Source of the DNA: Atriophallophorus winterbourni
Lineage: Eukaryota; Platyhelminthes; Trematoda; Plagiorchiida; Microphallidae
Direction: 5' to 3'
Assembly: GCA_013407085.1 (NCBI GenBank)
Contig: JACCGJ010000641.1
Location: forward strand, 1-64,000
Length of the DNA stretch: 64,000 nucleotides
The position numbers and the translations under genes are program-made. The stretch's first letter is position 1. Each line of letters starts with the position of its first letter. The notes beneath the pieces were generated by a model that had not been told where the DNA came from, made no database searches, and was given only the letters and a program-made list of their open reading frames with translations. Positions 24,239 through 36,069 of this stretch are shown in pieces.

Positions 24239-27235
24239 TTTTGAGTTTTCAACTATGTTGAATAATTTTTGACATGTCATTAGATTGTGAGTAAACACCC
24301 GGTGATTCGGAAACAAACGCGTTTCAAATCGTGTAAGTATTTGGAGCATTGAAGATGTACTCAAGAAACAAGATGAAACCGTTATGCAAGTTGATACGGT
24401 AAGATGTTTTTGTCACAGAGCTGTATAGTCGGTTAATGTACCAATAAAAGCAATCGCAAATAAAAATCGTCGAACGACATTTCCCTACACCAAACATATC
24501 TCAGCGAACACTGTACGAAATTGTTGCACATTTTGATTTCTGTTACACAAAAACCCACATTATTGAGAAGGAATCAGCTGGAGCAACAGTGACCATATCA
24601 GAAATGAAGGGATTAAAGTTGTATACGAAAATCGATGGCTCGATTGTGAGAATTATTGTATCAGAGCAACTGGACGAGGATACTTGAACCGAAGCAGGCT
24701 ATTCGATGACACTACCAAAATCATTAATCTCGGTACACATGGATCAGAATGGACATCAAATCAACTCAAATTGAAATGAAATCAAACTTCAAAGCTCCAA
24801 GAAGCATGTCAATTGATAAGAAAAATTGAGATCTGATACAGTACAAATAAATGCGGACGAGTCCCATCGCCGAATCGCGAGGAGAACGCCACAAAACTGC
24901 CGATGTTACTCGATGCCAAGAGCTAGGTTATAAAAGCACTATTCCTCTACATTTATACCGACATGGTTGATCGATGATTAGGACAAATTGCTAACCTCGA
25001 AAGAAGGCCTTGTTTGCGATTCCCGGGAAGGGGATCTGGCGACCGCCGACCACGTTTGTGAAAGCTTCTGAAAATCGAAAGTAAAATAATTTGTGAATCG
25101 GATGCTTCCCCAACGTCGAGCATTACACGTATTTGAAAATAAACCGAAATAAAATGATTGCGTCACACTGTGATTAAAGCAAAATGTAAAAATTCATTAT
25201 AGGTGAGTGAACTTCAATTAACGTGAGATCAGTCAGTTGTTGTAAAGATTGTTTTTAAACATGGTATAACCCGTAACTGAACGTGCATGTAGTACAAATA
25301 AAGCAGGGTTATTTAGCATTGATAAGATTAAAGTATGTTGGAAATAAACAGGAGCCCAAAAATGGATAGAATTTTGTTAATCACGTTTCAAAATCGACCG
25401 TAAACTGTAGAACCTGCGTTATATGGATTTTAAACTTCAAATAAACTGTCCGTGTATGATAATCGAAGCTGTTCAGACGAGGCGTTAACTTAGAATCTAT
25501 TCTTCCGAACCCCGCAGTGCCGCTTCTGTTAAAGGATTCGTTCAGAATGTATGTGTGTATCAATTCAAATGCCTAGATTCAGACAAAGTGAAACACAGTC
25601 AGAGACTGGACTCAAGCTAAGATACCGTCAGTTTGCCCAGGCCTGGACAGATATAAGTAAGAGAAAATTGCATTGAGAATCTAGCGTGATTTGGTTGCAG
25701 CTTAGTACTGTTGGTAGAACCATACAAAACGATGTTATTTGCGCAGCACGGTTTGTTTAAAAATAAACAGTCACGACCAACCAGCAGGCTCTACTCACTA
25801 AATAATTAGCGTTCCACTAACGGGGCGTGTTTAGATGCTTCCACAGATATTTTTGCCAGTACACTCGGTCCGATTTTCCTTTATGCAAAACAAGTATGCT
25901 CGAGACCGCAAACTTTAAAATGCTGATGTAAAAGCGGCAACCACAGCACTACATAATTTCTGCCTGAAATCACGAAACACTCATCAGTATATTGAATTTA
26001 TTAGAAAACTGAACTATCTGTTTTGAAGCGCTCTGTTTAATAGGGTTCGTACAACGAACCACGATGTTCAAACACGGAATCGCCTTGTGATACCTGGTGA
26101 GGCGCTCGAGGCGATGATGGATGATCAAAGTATTGTGTTGCTCACATCCGCCGAAATTACATTCCACTACGAGTTTCTGGCTGTTTGCCGTCATCGGTTG
26201 GAAACAGTAAGATTAGTTTTAGTGAGCATTGTAAAAGTGGAAGGGTGGTAAACAAAGTTAGACTTTAAAGCCACTGTTTAGTAGGATTCGTAAAACGAAT
26301 CACGATGTTCAAACAAAGAATCACATAGTGATTCCCGTTACAAAGCTTACTGAACCTGATCTTGGATTCTGTGATTCTGTCACTATGTGATTCTGTGTTT
26401 GAACATCGTGGTTCGTTGTACGAACCCTATGCAACAAAGGCATTCAAGTATACACTTGTTTACCATTTATCCACAGTTTCAAGGCTCACTGAACCTAATC
26501 TTACTGTTTCCACCTGATGACGGCAAACAGCCACAAACCGCTACTGAAGTGTAATTTCAGGGGATGTGAGAAATACATCACTTTGGTCATCCATAAGCGC
26601 TTTGAGTGCTTGACCACGAGTCACTATGTGATTCTGTGTTTGAACATCGTGGTTCGTTGTACGAACCCTAGGCAACAGTTGCATTCAAGTATACACTTGT
26701 TTACCACTTATCCACTTTTTCAAGGCTCACTGAACCTAATCGTACTGTCTCCACCTGATGACGGCACACAGACATAAACATGTTGTGATTTGTAAGTGCG
26801 GGAGATGTGAGCAACATATTATTTTGCAAATCTCTTTTTTTCTCTTCTTTTATTTTTTATCATAATCACGAAATTAGTTGTTATCTGTGGCGATATTTTA
26901 TCATTGATTGAATAAAATATATTGAAAAATCTCTCTCAATGACCCTCGACTGTTAGTACAAACTTACATGTGGTCATGTAAAAGAACAATTGTAAGCTAC
27001 TCACAATGGAGCAAAAACTAGCAAGTTATCTAATCGAAAAACGCGCAAGTTGATGTATGGACTGAACGTTCATTAAATACTGATAATAGATAACAGGTAG
27101 ACACATTACATGCCCCTTGAATGAGCGATTATTAAGCATCACAATGAACGCTATAGGAGAGAGCAACATATTTAAAAGAGTTTACGATCAAGCGAGTAAC
27201 CATATTTGTTGTGACCAACTACATGGACATGTCCG
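24239..27235. repeat. 3-kb duplicated segment, copy 2
   Basis: Starts at the gap edge with ttttgagttttcaactatg, as at 20226, and ends near 27235 (catggacatgtccgg). Unique sequence follows. It lacks a short stretch present near 20305 and differs at 24526-24560. Confidence 0.85.
26035..26820. repeat. Family C cluster, duplicate of 22035-22830
   Basis: Same three motifs at 26160-26203 (-), 26505-26549 (+) and 26745-26787 (+, CUGAUGA intact). It lies in the second copy of the 3-kb duplication. Differences from the first cluster include single substitutions and short indels. Confidence 0.65.
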
Positions 27236-27434
27236 GCTAGTATATCGCTCCTCTGTGACATACAACTTTGGACTACTGTGATTAGTTGAATATTACACAT
27301 TCCTTCGCCCGATATTATTGAACGTTGTTAAGGTTTGGACTAAGACAATTTGGTTTATCACGTGCTGTGTGTTTTTACTGCTGTGCAACAATATTCATAA
27401 AAACGAAAGTTTGTCGTGAATCGGTTAGAGGAGG

Positions 27435-27484
27435 TTATTGGTAAGGTTTTCACTTCTCACACAGGAGCTTCGTCAGGCCAATTG
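27435..27484 (-). ncRNA. Hammerhead-type motif, family P, left member of an inverted pair
   Basis: Minus strand: AUUGG-C, intact core CUGACGA, a weakened stem II (GCUCCU.../...AGAAGU), GAAA, then ACCUUACCAAU. Stem I AUUGG/CCAAU pairs over 5 bp. A plus-strand copy lies 14 bp to the right. Confidence 0.55.
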
Positions 27485-27498
27485 TGTCAGTGCGGATA

Positions 27499-27542
27499 AC
27501 CTTGGTCTGGCGAAGGTTTTGTCAAAAGCGAAACGTTATCAC
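27499..27542 (+). ncRNA. Hammerhead-type motif, family P, right member of an inverted pair
   Basis: Plus strand: CCUUGGU, core CUGGCGA (mutated), stem II with UUUUG...CAAAA, GAAA, CGUUAUCA. It mirrors 27435-27484, forming a palindrome of about 108 bp. Confidence 0.5.
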
Positions 27543-27549
27543 AAATCTG

Positions 27550-28140
27550 ATCACACTAATTCATTAGAAACATGTTTATGGCTATCGCAGATATTTTTAC
27601 TTCAAAATCAAAATGTATACTCACGTGAGAAGGCGTGCAGTATGAGATTATAGTGAGTTTGTGATGTTCATCTATGGACGAGCTCAAACAGTAAAGGCAA
27701 ACAACAAAAACGACATAACGAGGAGATTGATATATATTTCTAAATACTTTCTTTAATAAATATGCAAATATTTTCAAACCATAAGATGAGAATATTTCTT
27801 ATTCGAACGGAATATTCTGCATTTTATATGAAAACAGAAACAGAAGTACACCTACCCTGGTCAAACTCTCAGATTTCCGAGCCGTTACACTAGGAGATGC
27901 TTTCCTTCGTGGTGTGGAAGTTTTCTGTTTAGATTAAATTGAAAGATGATTGGATGACAGTTTGATAGGATTATTCACATTTCAATGTAGTAATGAAATC
28001 GTACTCCTAGTATGAAGTCGTACGTTTTTGGCCGGATCGTATGCATGCAGAATAAAATACTGTCGGGTTGATTGGGGAAAATACAGATGATTATAAATTT
28101 ATTGCTCATGGTCAGAAGACAGCGATTTCACAAGTGATTC
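27550..28140. other. No recognised feature
   Basis: Unique sequence between the family P inverted pair and a family C fragment. Confidence 0.45.
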
Positions 28141-28149
28141 ATAGCAAAA

Positions 28150-28330
28150 GTGGTAAATAAATAATACGAATGTACAGAAAGTTATAATTGAAAGCCACTG
28201 TTACATAGGGTTCGTACAACGAACCACGGTGTTCAAACACAATCACATAGTGATTCTTGGTCAAGCACTCAAGGCGCTTATGAATGACCAAATTAGTGTG
28301 TTGCTCACATCCCCCGCACTTACGAATGTC
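28150..28330 (-). repeat. Family C fragment without ribozyme
   Basis: Holds gggttcgtacaacgaacc, aatcacatagtgattcttgg, gtcaagcactcaaggcgctt and tgttgctcacatcccccgca in family order, then stops before the hammerhead. Confidence 0.6.
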
Positions 28331-28554
28331 CAGAGTTATAAACCAGCGGTAAATAGTTTTGGGCAATAGATTGCCGTGGTTTAATCAGAGAGACACATTC
28401 AAAAATCATGATATTCTGAGACAATCACATTTTATTAGAGATACTGGAAGGTTGTGATTGAAGTTTTATCTAAAATTCACAAAGAAAATCAATTTCGCAA
28501 GCATTGCAAGAACAGCAAGTGGTCTAAAATCCGTATTTGTGTGCATTTCCATAA

Positions 28555-28592
28555 CAAACACCCCACGACCGGTTTCATGCTGTGGTGGCCTC
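28555..28592 (-). repeat. Family A fragment (ribozyme half)
   Basis: Only ccccacgaccggtttc and atgctgt remain, i.e. the 3' side of stem I, the cleavage site, GAAA and part of stem II. Flanking sequence on both sides is unrelated. Confidence 0.55.
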
Positions 28593-29094
28593 GTTCTAGG
28601 GCTTAAAATTCGTTGCAATTTTTGGCTTTTATAGATGTTTCACGTGCGTAGCAGAGGACAGATCCATCGATTAGAATACAATTCTTTACACATCATGCTA
28701 GATAGATAACCCGAGTATCGCATCAAAATTAGCGCTATGAAATGAAATACATGGTCATTTTGGAGATGAATGGCATATATCAAAAACCATGTCGTAAAAA
28801 ATAGTATTTTTCTTTTTATTTACGAGTTCTGACTTTCACGGTGTCGTGTAGAATCCTGATGCATACATACAGTGAACCAAGTTAGATTATTTATATCATT
28901 TTGTAGATCATACATTTGTCATCACAGAGTAATGATACAGGGGTTCCCTGTAAGAACAGTTTGTCTGTAAAAGTGATCAAAATGCAACGTACTTCTCTAG
29001 CAGATGCTGTAACGAATTGAATTCCGAGTTACATTAGTTTCGGATAGCGTTGTTAAAGGTAAAATCACTTAGGAAGTTGTGATTTTTTGTTTGC

Positions 29095-29430
29095 CTGCAT
29101 AAGATAAGCGTGTGCTTCATTATCTCTCTTGTGTGTAATAAACGCCTAAGGCCAATGGGTTTCTTTTGTGTTGTGGGATTCATGGCTGAACACGAAAAGC
29201 GTTTGACAGGTTGACCTCAGGGATGAATCAAGACAGTCGATGTACGTGCGCGCAACGCTGGGGTTACGTGGTTATCGTTGAACCGACAAGTAACAATTGG
29301 CCAGATATGCGCCAGCTGTGACTTGCTCACCTGAAGTGACCTCATACAATGATCTCGGGCCTGTCTCCCTACCTCCACTGGCTACAATATGAATGGGTTG
29401 TGAACGTGCCTGGTAACCCAGACAATTTAA
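29095..29430 (+). repeat. Unclassified interspersed repeat D, copy 1
   Basis: gtgtgtaataaacgcctaag, gccaatgggtttc, tgttgtgggattcatgg, caggttgacctcagg recur at 62130. The AATAAA next to a conserved border suggests an LTR or retroelement end, but no ORF or PBS is seen. Confidence 0.4.
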
Positions 29431-29559
29431 AAAATGCTAGCAACTATTGAATGATATGCCATGCGGCAGGTTCGTTCAAACATGTCCAACGAGGATTCCA
29501 ATGAAACCAATTTGCACGAAATCGCCTAATAAATCAGTTGAAAGTGAAAACAGTGTGAT

Positions 29560-29800
29560 TTTCTGTCATGTATGCGTAATAAACTTTTAACCAATTTGTG
29601 TCCTCTGCATTGTCTGTGGGTATGAATCAGATGGCGAAGAGGGCTGGACAGCAAACTGGGGTATGGTCATTAGCGTTGGATCGAGTGAACTTAATATAGG
29701 GTGGGCCGTCAATGTGATGAGCCCTATGAATGCAAACGCTCCCTAGCCTCAATTGACCACTTAAAATTAGATAGTTCATTGGGTGAACATGCCACCGTAA
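29560..29800 (+). repeat. Unclassified interspersed repeat D, diverged copy
   Basis: atgcgtaataaacttttaac, caatttgtgt, tgtctgtgggtatgaatcag keep the order of copy 1, about 460 bp downstream. Confidence 0.3.
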
Positions 29801-29949
29801 TGGTTCAAACGTTCGGGAGAAGCTCAAAAGTTTTGTGGTGACAAAGATCTGGAAGCAGTCATGATTTCCAATCGTGAATCGGTGTTTTACGCTCTGCATG
29901 GTCATGTTTTTCTTGGAGTGTTTGATTCATTGCGTCGCAGAAGCAAACG

Positions 29950-30035
29950 TCTCACAAATACATGAGAACCTGATGACGACAAACAGCCAGAAACCAGTAG
30001 TGGTGCGTAAAGGATGGGGATGTGAGCACCACAAT
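29950..30035 (+). repeat. Family C fragment with hammerhead-like core
   Basis: At 29966-30006: CUGAUGA, CGAC-AAACA-GCCA, GAAA, CCAGUA, GUGGUG, followed by ggatggggatgtgagcacc, which is the family C 3' flank. The 5' side of stem I is diverged. Confidence 0.55.
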
Positions 30036-30039
30036 AATT

Positions 30040-32940
30040 GAGAACCCGTTTAATCGAATAGATTAGATGGAATATGCGGGGTGCAGGAGATGGTGAGTCG
30101 TTTTCTATTCCAGGAACCATAATAAATCAGACTAATGACTGATTTGCGTAAAAGAATGAGAGTAACTGTCTGCTGGTTCATAAAAGTTCGATAAATCAAT
30201 GAAATTAGTTTCGAGTTGGGCATCGTAAGAAATCAATTTTAGCAAACAAAAGATTACCTTGGGTAAAGCGATTATCGACTCGGGATCAGTTGACCTGTAG
30301 GAGGGAAATGATTCTACGTGGTTCGCTTCACTCTGATTGGGGTAAATGAAAAATATAAACGGGATGGCTCATGTGCGATCATTCAAGGATGTTAGTTTCA
30401 GATAAAAAATATTAATACGTGCAATTGGAATGGAGTGAGTAATAGTCGTATACTAGTTTGCTGATCTTTTATTCGTAGTTAGCTTCTGTGGTTGTATACA
30501 TCGTAATTTAGATATGGATTGCACCAATCGAAGGTGCTTGTGGTGGTTATTCGCCGTTTGAACCTCACACCACTTTTTCATGGAGTTTTCGCACTCACTC
30601 GCCACTTGAAAATTGACATAAAAACCGATTGTTCAAAGTCAGACATGAGCGAATCAGCATAGCAGTCCGCTGTCCGTTTCATACCATCACGAATTTAAGG
30701 TCCCCCATTAAATGTGTAAATGGTGTTCCAAGTCGGAATTCGAAGATGCGCAATGAGAGGTGCCATTTACAAAGCTCCACATTGTGATAAAACTTTAGCC
30801 GAATGTGCTATTACTATTCTGAATGCGGAAAATTTTCAAGGGGTTTGCTGTGTAGGTGCAGGCTGTATGGAACCGCAAAAGAAAAATCAGTTATAGCTGA
30901 ACCAGATTCAAATAAATGTGAGTCCAAATTAGAGTCTCACATCACAAAATTAAAGTTACGTTTTGCAAGATTGGAAAACATTTGACATCTTTTGGAAGTC
31001 TAAAGATGAAGCAAGCAAGTAGAAGCATAGTGTCGAAAAATTTCTTGATTTCACGGCACGAAGAAGATAGGTTTGGAGGCGAACCAACTAGACACAGCCA
31101 ACTTCGAGAGGGGATAAATCACGAAGATGCAGAAACTTGCGATAGTGAGTCATCTGTTGAAAGTAGCAACGATGAGATCGACCTTTTTTATCCTTCATTG
31201 TTTGATCCAACTATCTATGATACTGCAATAACGCCAGGTAATACACAATGTGATCGTCATCACGTTGGAAACATTCTGAATAGGATATCTTGGTAGCAGT
31301 TTTCGAAACCAGATATTGATGAATTAATTCATAATATCAAGCTGGCAAACCTACTTTGTGCAGTGAATGGTTTATGATTTTAGAAAGAAGCTAGAAATCG
31401 GTTTGTGAAAATGTTGATGAACTCTGGGATATGTATGTAATAAAAAGCATGGATCCAGACATAAATTCATCGAAATTGGTTTCTGAGTTCGGCTAACGCA
31501 ACCTATTACGCTAAAACGTAAGTTAATCATTAGCGCGAATTACATTAGGCTTCCAGTTAGAATCGTTCTGACGAGATGATTCAGGACAAAATGAAAATTT
31601 GACTGGCTAAAAATAGCGATAGATTATCAACGACTGTCAAGGCTATCGAATTCCTCATTTTGGAAGCTCACCATGCTACAACAAGTATTATTACCTTTTT
31701 ACTTCAATGTAGTGCAAAACGAAATTTTGCGGTTACCTGTGAACTCGAAGAAACCACAGTATCGCTCCCAAAGGTAGCTCCGGGGTCAGTCTAAATAGAA
31801 ATGATTTGTGAAGTCAAATAATTATAAGAAATGAGAAAGAAAATAACACAGGTTTAATCACAATACAAGCCCAGTATTTTTAAAGTTTATTCACTGTATT
31901 AAATCTAATGAGCATTGGACAGCAAAGCTATTTCACATGGTGTTGTCGCAGGTAGAACTTCTTGGATTAACAGTGCAACTAAACCAAAAGCTGATCTTGA
32001 TTGGACTATCAATTTACAATCGCATCGGTGTATATCAAACTTCGACCTTATAGCAAGTTAAATACGGGTCACAACACAGGACAAAAACAATTGTAAGAGA
32101 GATGTGAAGGTATTGGTCATTGATCTTGTGACTTGAGAAGAACGTGCTCTTCCCCGCTCACTCTGTTGGTATATTGTAAGGTGTCGTCCTCAAGTCGAGG
32201 AAGAGAAAATTCTGCTTTCGGTTGATGAACGTAGATCACGCTGACGGCAAGTAAATGTCATCAGTCGACCTAGTACTGTCAAACGCCGTGAGAGGTGCAA
32301 CGGTGATTTCCGCGCCGAATAGGGCTTTTTATTCATTTGAAACATTATCTCAAAGTTTATCTTCACCTGGTTTGACTCAACAAGACGTTGCTCTCGCGAT
32401 GTGTCACATCATACACGGCATCCCCGAATTCACATATAATGCTGTTGGGGCTCTGTTTCCCGCATATCACCAAAGGTCGAAACGACTTCTCGTATTTCAG
32501 ATTGGTCTTCATGAAACCAGATTTTCGATCAATATTTTGTTGACACTGAAGTGAAAACTATTTCGCTCCCATGTGAACGGTAACAACAAAAGCAATTACT
32601 TCATCTAACCGTGTTAGGGGAAAACTGGGGAATGAAAACAAAGCGCTGATGAGCTGAATTGTCAACAATATGTTGATGCTTCCTCACACCATGCCCATGT
32701 TTTAATCGCAATCGTGTGTTGTGAGCACAAATCCACCCGAAACCGTAGTCGGAGATGGTTATGTTCGAACGAACGACACAAATTTCTCGTTAATTAGTGT
32801 AAGTTAACAATGGCTTCGCTTTCTTATAATTCTGGTAGTACATAATTGGTATTTGTGTCCCTCTTAATAGATATAATGGTAATTGTATCTAGGTATTTGA
32901 ATAATTATATCGTCCTATTACACGCTGTGAACAACCTCAC
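30040..32940. other. Unassigned region with weak coding-like frames
   Basis: Plus-strand frames at 30803-30985, 30982-31296 (acidic, Ser-rich: CDSESSVESSNDEIDLFYPS) and 32255-32554 are not recognised. They could be remains of one element or pseudogene. Confidence 0.3.
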
Positions 32941-32949
32941 TGTACAACA

Positions 32950-33065
32950 TAAGATTTCTTAAGTCGTGTTACTCACATCCCCGGCACTCTTACTCTTTAA
33001 TTGGCGTCTAGCTATTTGCGTCATTAGGAAAAGACAGAAAGGTACAATAAGTCTGGGAACATAAG
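32950..33065 (-). repeat. Family C fragment, strongly decayed
   Basis: tgttactcacatccccggca, then cttactcttt, gtctagctatttgcgtcatt, gacagaaaggt keep family order but neither core element survives. Confidence 0.35.
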
Positions 33066-33069
33066 ATTG

Positions 33070-33880
33070 GTGATAAAATAGTTGATCGTTTAGGCTACTG
33101 TTAAAGAACGCACTTAAAACAACTACAAATTTCAAATATGCTTCCCATAAAACTTGTTAAATTAAACACTTCATTGCGTTGTGTCCATTAATGCACTTAC
33201 ATTTTGTTATGGTATATATTAGCAGAAATATGTGACGTGTTATGTCAACTTTCCGTTATGAAGGGAAGGCTAGGTTCAGAATGATTTTCGAAAACATGGC
33301 AGTTTGTGAAAATTACGCACAACATTTAAAGATATTCAAAAGTGGACAGATTCTTTGGCAGATATCTGTCAGTGCATTTCCATCGTACACTTTCGTTCTG
33401 ATACCATGTTTTCGTCCTTTATAATCCCTCATGCGGTTGTAATTTTAATCTATGGTTGACATTTCGGAAGGACGCCAAAAAGATCTCACTATAGGTGGTA
33501 GATGAAGAAGATTGTTTGGCATACTGCAAGATTGCGATAAAATAATATTAACCGAGGCTTGATGTAAAATATTTGTTGCGATTGCCTACTAATTAAATTA
33601 TAGTCGATAAATAGGAAGTGCACTTCCTGCGCATCTGACCTGTTCATTATCTGTACTTTCTTGAGGCCGAATTTTCATTGGTGCGGGTTGCCTGACCTGT
33701 GAATTGTAGAAACATGTTACATAATTCTGTCAAAAAATATTATCGTTCTATTCGAAAAAGTCTAATCATGGTTCATTCAATCTACGATGAATGAAAAATG
33801 TAGTGAGAAACTTAGTTTTATAAGCATGAAGGACATTGGTTTAACCCTATCGATATGTTAATGGGTATGAAGATTAAACA
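33070..33880. other. No recognised feature
   Basis: AT-rich spacer. Confidence 0.5.
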
Positions 33881-33889
33881 AGATGGTCG

Positions 33890-34054
33890 TAACAGCATTA
33901 TCAAGCAGTTGATTAAAATTACAACGTGTCCGGCGGTGGTATACAAGCGCAAACCTTGTTTACAAATCCTCAACTGTTTCAAGGCCTGTGGATCTGATCG
34001 TACTGTTCCTAACTGATTAGTGCAAACACACCAAAACCGGTCGTAGGGCATGCA
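33890..34054 (+). repeat. Family A copy, left part of an interrupted dimer
   Basis: Unit sequence (tacaagcgcaaaccttgttt, caactgtttcaaggc) with a hammerhead-like motif at 34005-34048: UUCCUA, CUGAUUA (one core mutation), GUGC, AAACA, ACAC, AAAA in place of GAAA, CCGGUC, GUAGGG. The unit is broken by an RTE 3' fragment at 34055 and resumes at 34308. Confidence 0.65.
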
Positions 34055-34307
34055 TCATCATCATCTTCTTCAAAGACAGCATTACACCGGTAGCACGTAC
34101 AGAATGCTTAACTGCCATACAACCATGAAAAAGTAAAATCCTAAAAGATGGGGAAGGGTGGGACTTAAATAGCTACGGATTCTATAGAAGAGTAAGCACA
34201 AAGAAACGGGGTAGAGGTGCCTACACTTCGAATGAAACATGCATTCAAACAAGTTTCGTGAACGAGTAGAGCAACATCAGCACGGCAGCTTCCTTGCGGC
34301 TTTCACT
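34055..34307 (-). mobile_element. RTE-type LINE, 3'-end fragment inserted in a family A repeat
   Basis: Nearly identical to 41384-41640, the 3' region of the RTE copy (tagctacggattctatagaa, aaacggggtagaggtgcct). It begins on the plus strand with a CAT-repeat run, i.e. an ATG-repeat tail on the element strand, as RTE elements have. gcatgca is present at both ends (34048-34054, 34308-34314), a probable 7-bp target-site duplication, though part of it may be element sequence. Severely 5'-truncated. Confidence 0.75.
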
Positions 34308-34565
34308 GCATGCACATGAGGATCTTTGATCAGAATCATGGGTTTAACCCCATCTACATATGTATGGTCACATGATTGAACAAATTGATCATACTAACCT
34401 TATCCAATAGTGAAATACAAGCGCAAATCCTTTTTATCATCCCTTCACATTTTCAAGGCAGGTAGATCTTGGTCGTACTGTCCCTAGCTGATAAGTGAAA
34501 ACATCACGATGCCGGTTTGGTAGTGCGTGTGATGAAATGCATGCAAATGGGAATCTTTGCTTATA
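34308..34565 (+). repeat. Family A copy, right part of the interrupted dimer
   Basis: Continues the unit (catgggtttaaccccatct, gattgaacaaattgatca, ttatccaatagtg) to a second hammerhead-like motif at 34481-34524: CCCUAG, CUGAUAA, GUGA, AUCAC, a changed GAAA, GCCGGU. The remote core is mutated. The tail gatgaaatgcatgcaaatgg matches the consensus. Confidence 0.65.
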
Positions 34566-34569
34566 ACAA

Positions 34570-35535
34570 TAAATGTTTCACACACCCATGGGTGCTTTCA
34601 AAATTGCCCCTTTCGAAATGGCTTTCCACCGTTGACGCGTAGATTTTCAAGGTCACTGTTATTCACGATAGGGTTATCTGTGTAGTTCGTGCGCAAACAT
34701 ATACCTCGCAACAAATCGTTAAATCGTTCAGGGTATATGAACGGATCGCCTTTAAAACTTAGACTTTTAGATAGTCCAGGTCACCATGGCTCTGATGGTA
34801 GCTCACAACCAATCGATACACGGATAGTGTAAAGGAATGGATCTCCTGTACATTTTACGCTCAGATTATCGAGTTACCATGACTGTCGGTATTTATTTGT
34901 CGCTTGTACGATCCGTCGTTAAGCCTTCGCTCATATCTGTAACGGAATGTCCAAGGAGGGCAAATCTCGTCCATTAACCGTTTAGAAACTTTCCTCGTCA
35001 TAAATTATAAAAAGAACAACAACGCCACATTGCTATATTTTTATTTTATTCTAACATTCAGGCAACGTCTATTTTACTAAGGGTGGGCATTCCATTGCAA
35101 AACACTAATGTGTATCAACAATGGCATTCGTGTATCTGCAACTGACTCACAACATACGTCCAATTATTTGATCAAGTTTAATAAGGGATGAAAACAAAAC
35201 ACTCGTCTCTGGTTAGTAGTTTAACTAAGTGAATAGAGAACAAATAGCTAAACGAGTGAGAAATGGAAGGGCTTGAGTAACGGTAAAGTTTCGCTGTTTT
35301 CTATGCCCATATTAGAAGATCAGTTTTTTGAAGTCCTATACTTGGATGCATAGAAAAACTTGCTCTTGATCACTCACTCTTGATGCAAAAGCAAAGTGAC
35401 ATCGACAAGCTAGGGAATTGTGAGTGATCTTTTGATCGCTGAGGAAATAATCACCGACACTGTGCAACTGACCTCAATCGATCAGATACCATGCATTTAT
35501 CGTTTTAAATGTTTTGGAAGCGACAAGTTGTGCTT
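34570..35535. other. No recognised feature
   Basis: Spacer between two family A copies of opposite orientation. Confidence 0.5.
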
Positions 35536-35539
35536 GTTT

Positions 35540-35790
35540 GCCAATGTTGGATAAGATTGATACGACCAATCTATTAAATCACATGTACTGAAACACATGT
35601 AGAGGGAGTTAAACCCATGTTCATGAACAAAAATACACATTAGCAAGCATTTCCATCACACACACGCCACGACTGTTTTCGTGCTGTTTTCCCTCATCCG
35701 GTAGAGACAGTACGATCATGATTCGCATGCCTTGAAACGGTAGAGGAATGGTAAGCAAGTTGTCCTTGCGTTTCGGTTTCCATTAAAGGA
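35540..35790 (-). repeat. Family A copy, minus strand, hammerhead damaged
   Basis: Full unit; ribozyme region 35665-35707 reads CUCUACC, GGAUGAG (core mutated), ACAGCACGAAAACAGUC, GUGGCG on the minus strand. The flanking hairpin cacatgtactgaaacacatg is preserved. Confidence 0.6.
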
Positions 35791-36069
35791 GGTCATCCAC
35801 AGTAGTTGTACAATAGGAATGCACCCCTAGTTTGCTGAATGATTTCCATGCCATATTCATTCATTATACTTAAACACAATACATGTGGTTTACTTACCTT
35901 CTTTCTACCGCCTCTTCCGCTATCACGTTGTGGAGGCATGGCTTATATTGCAATGAAATCGAGGATTCTAAAATGTTCAGAATTGGTTAAAACTCTTTAA
36001 ACAAGAATCTCATTTTTATGCTGTACATAAATAGATATAGTACAAATCCTTTTCAGTTATTGTGAGAAT

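Noticed and set aside
23129..24364. Open frames of 354-411 codons
   Set aside because: They consist almost entirely of N; the gap has no stops by construction.
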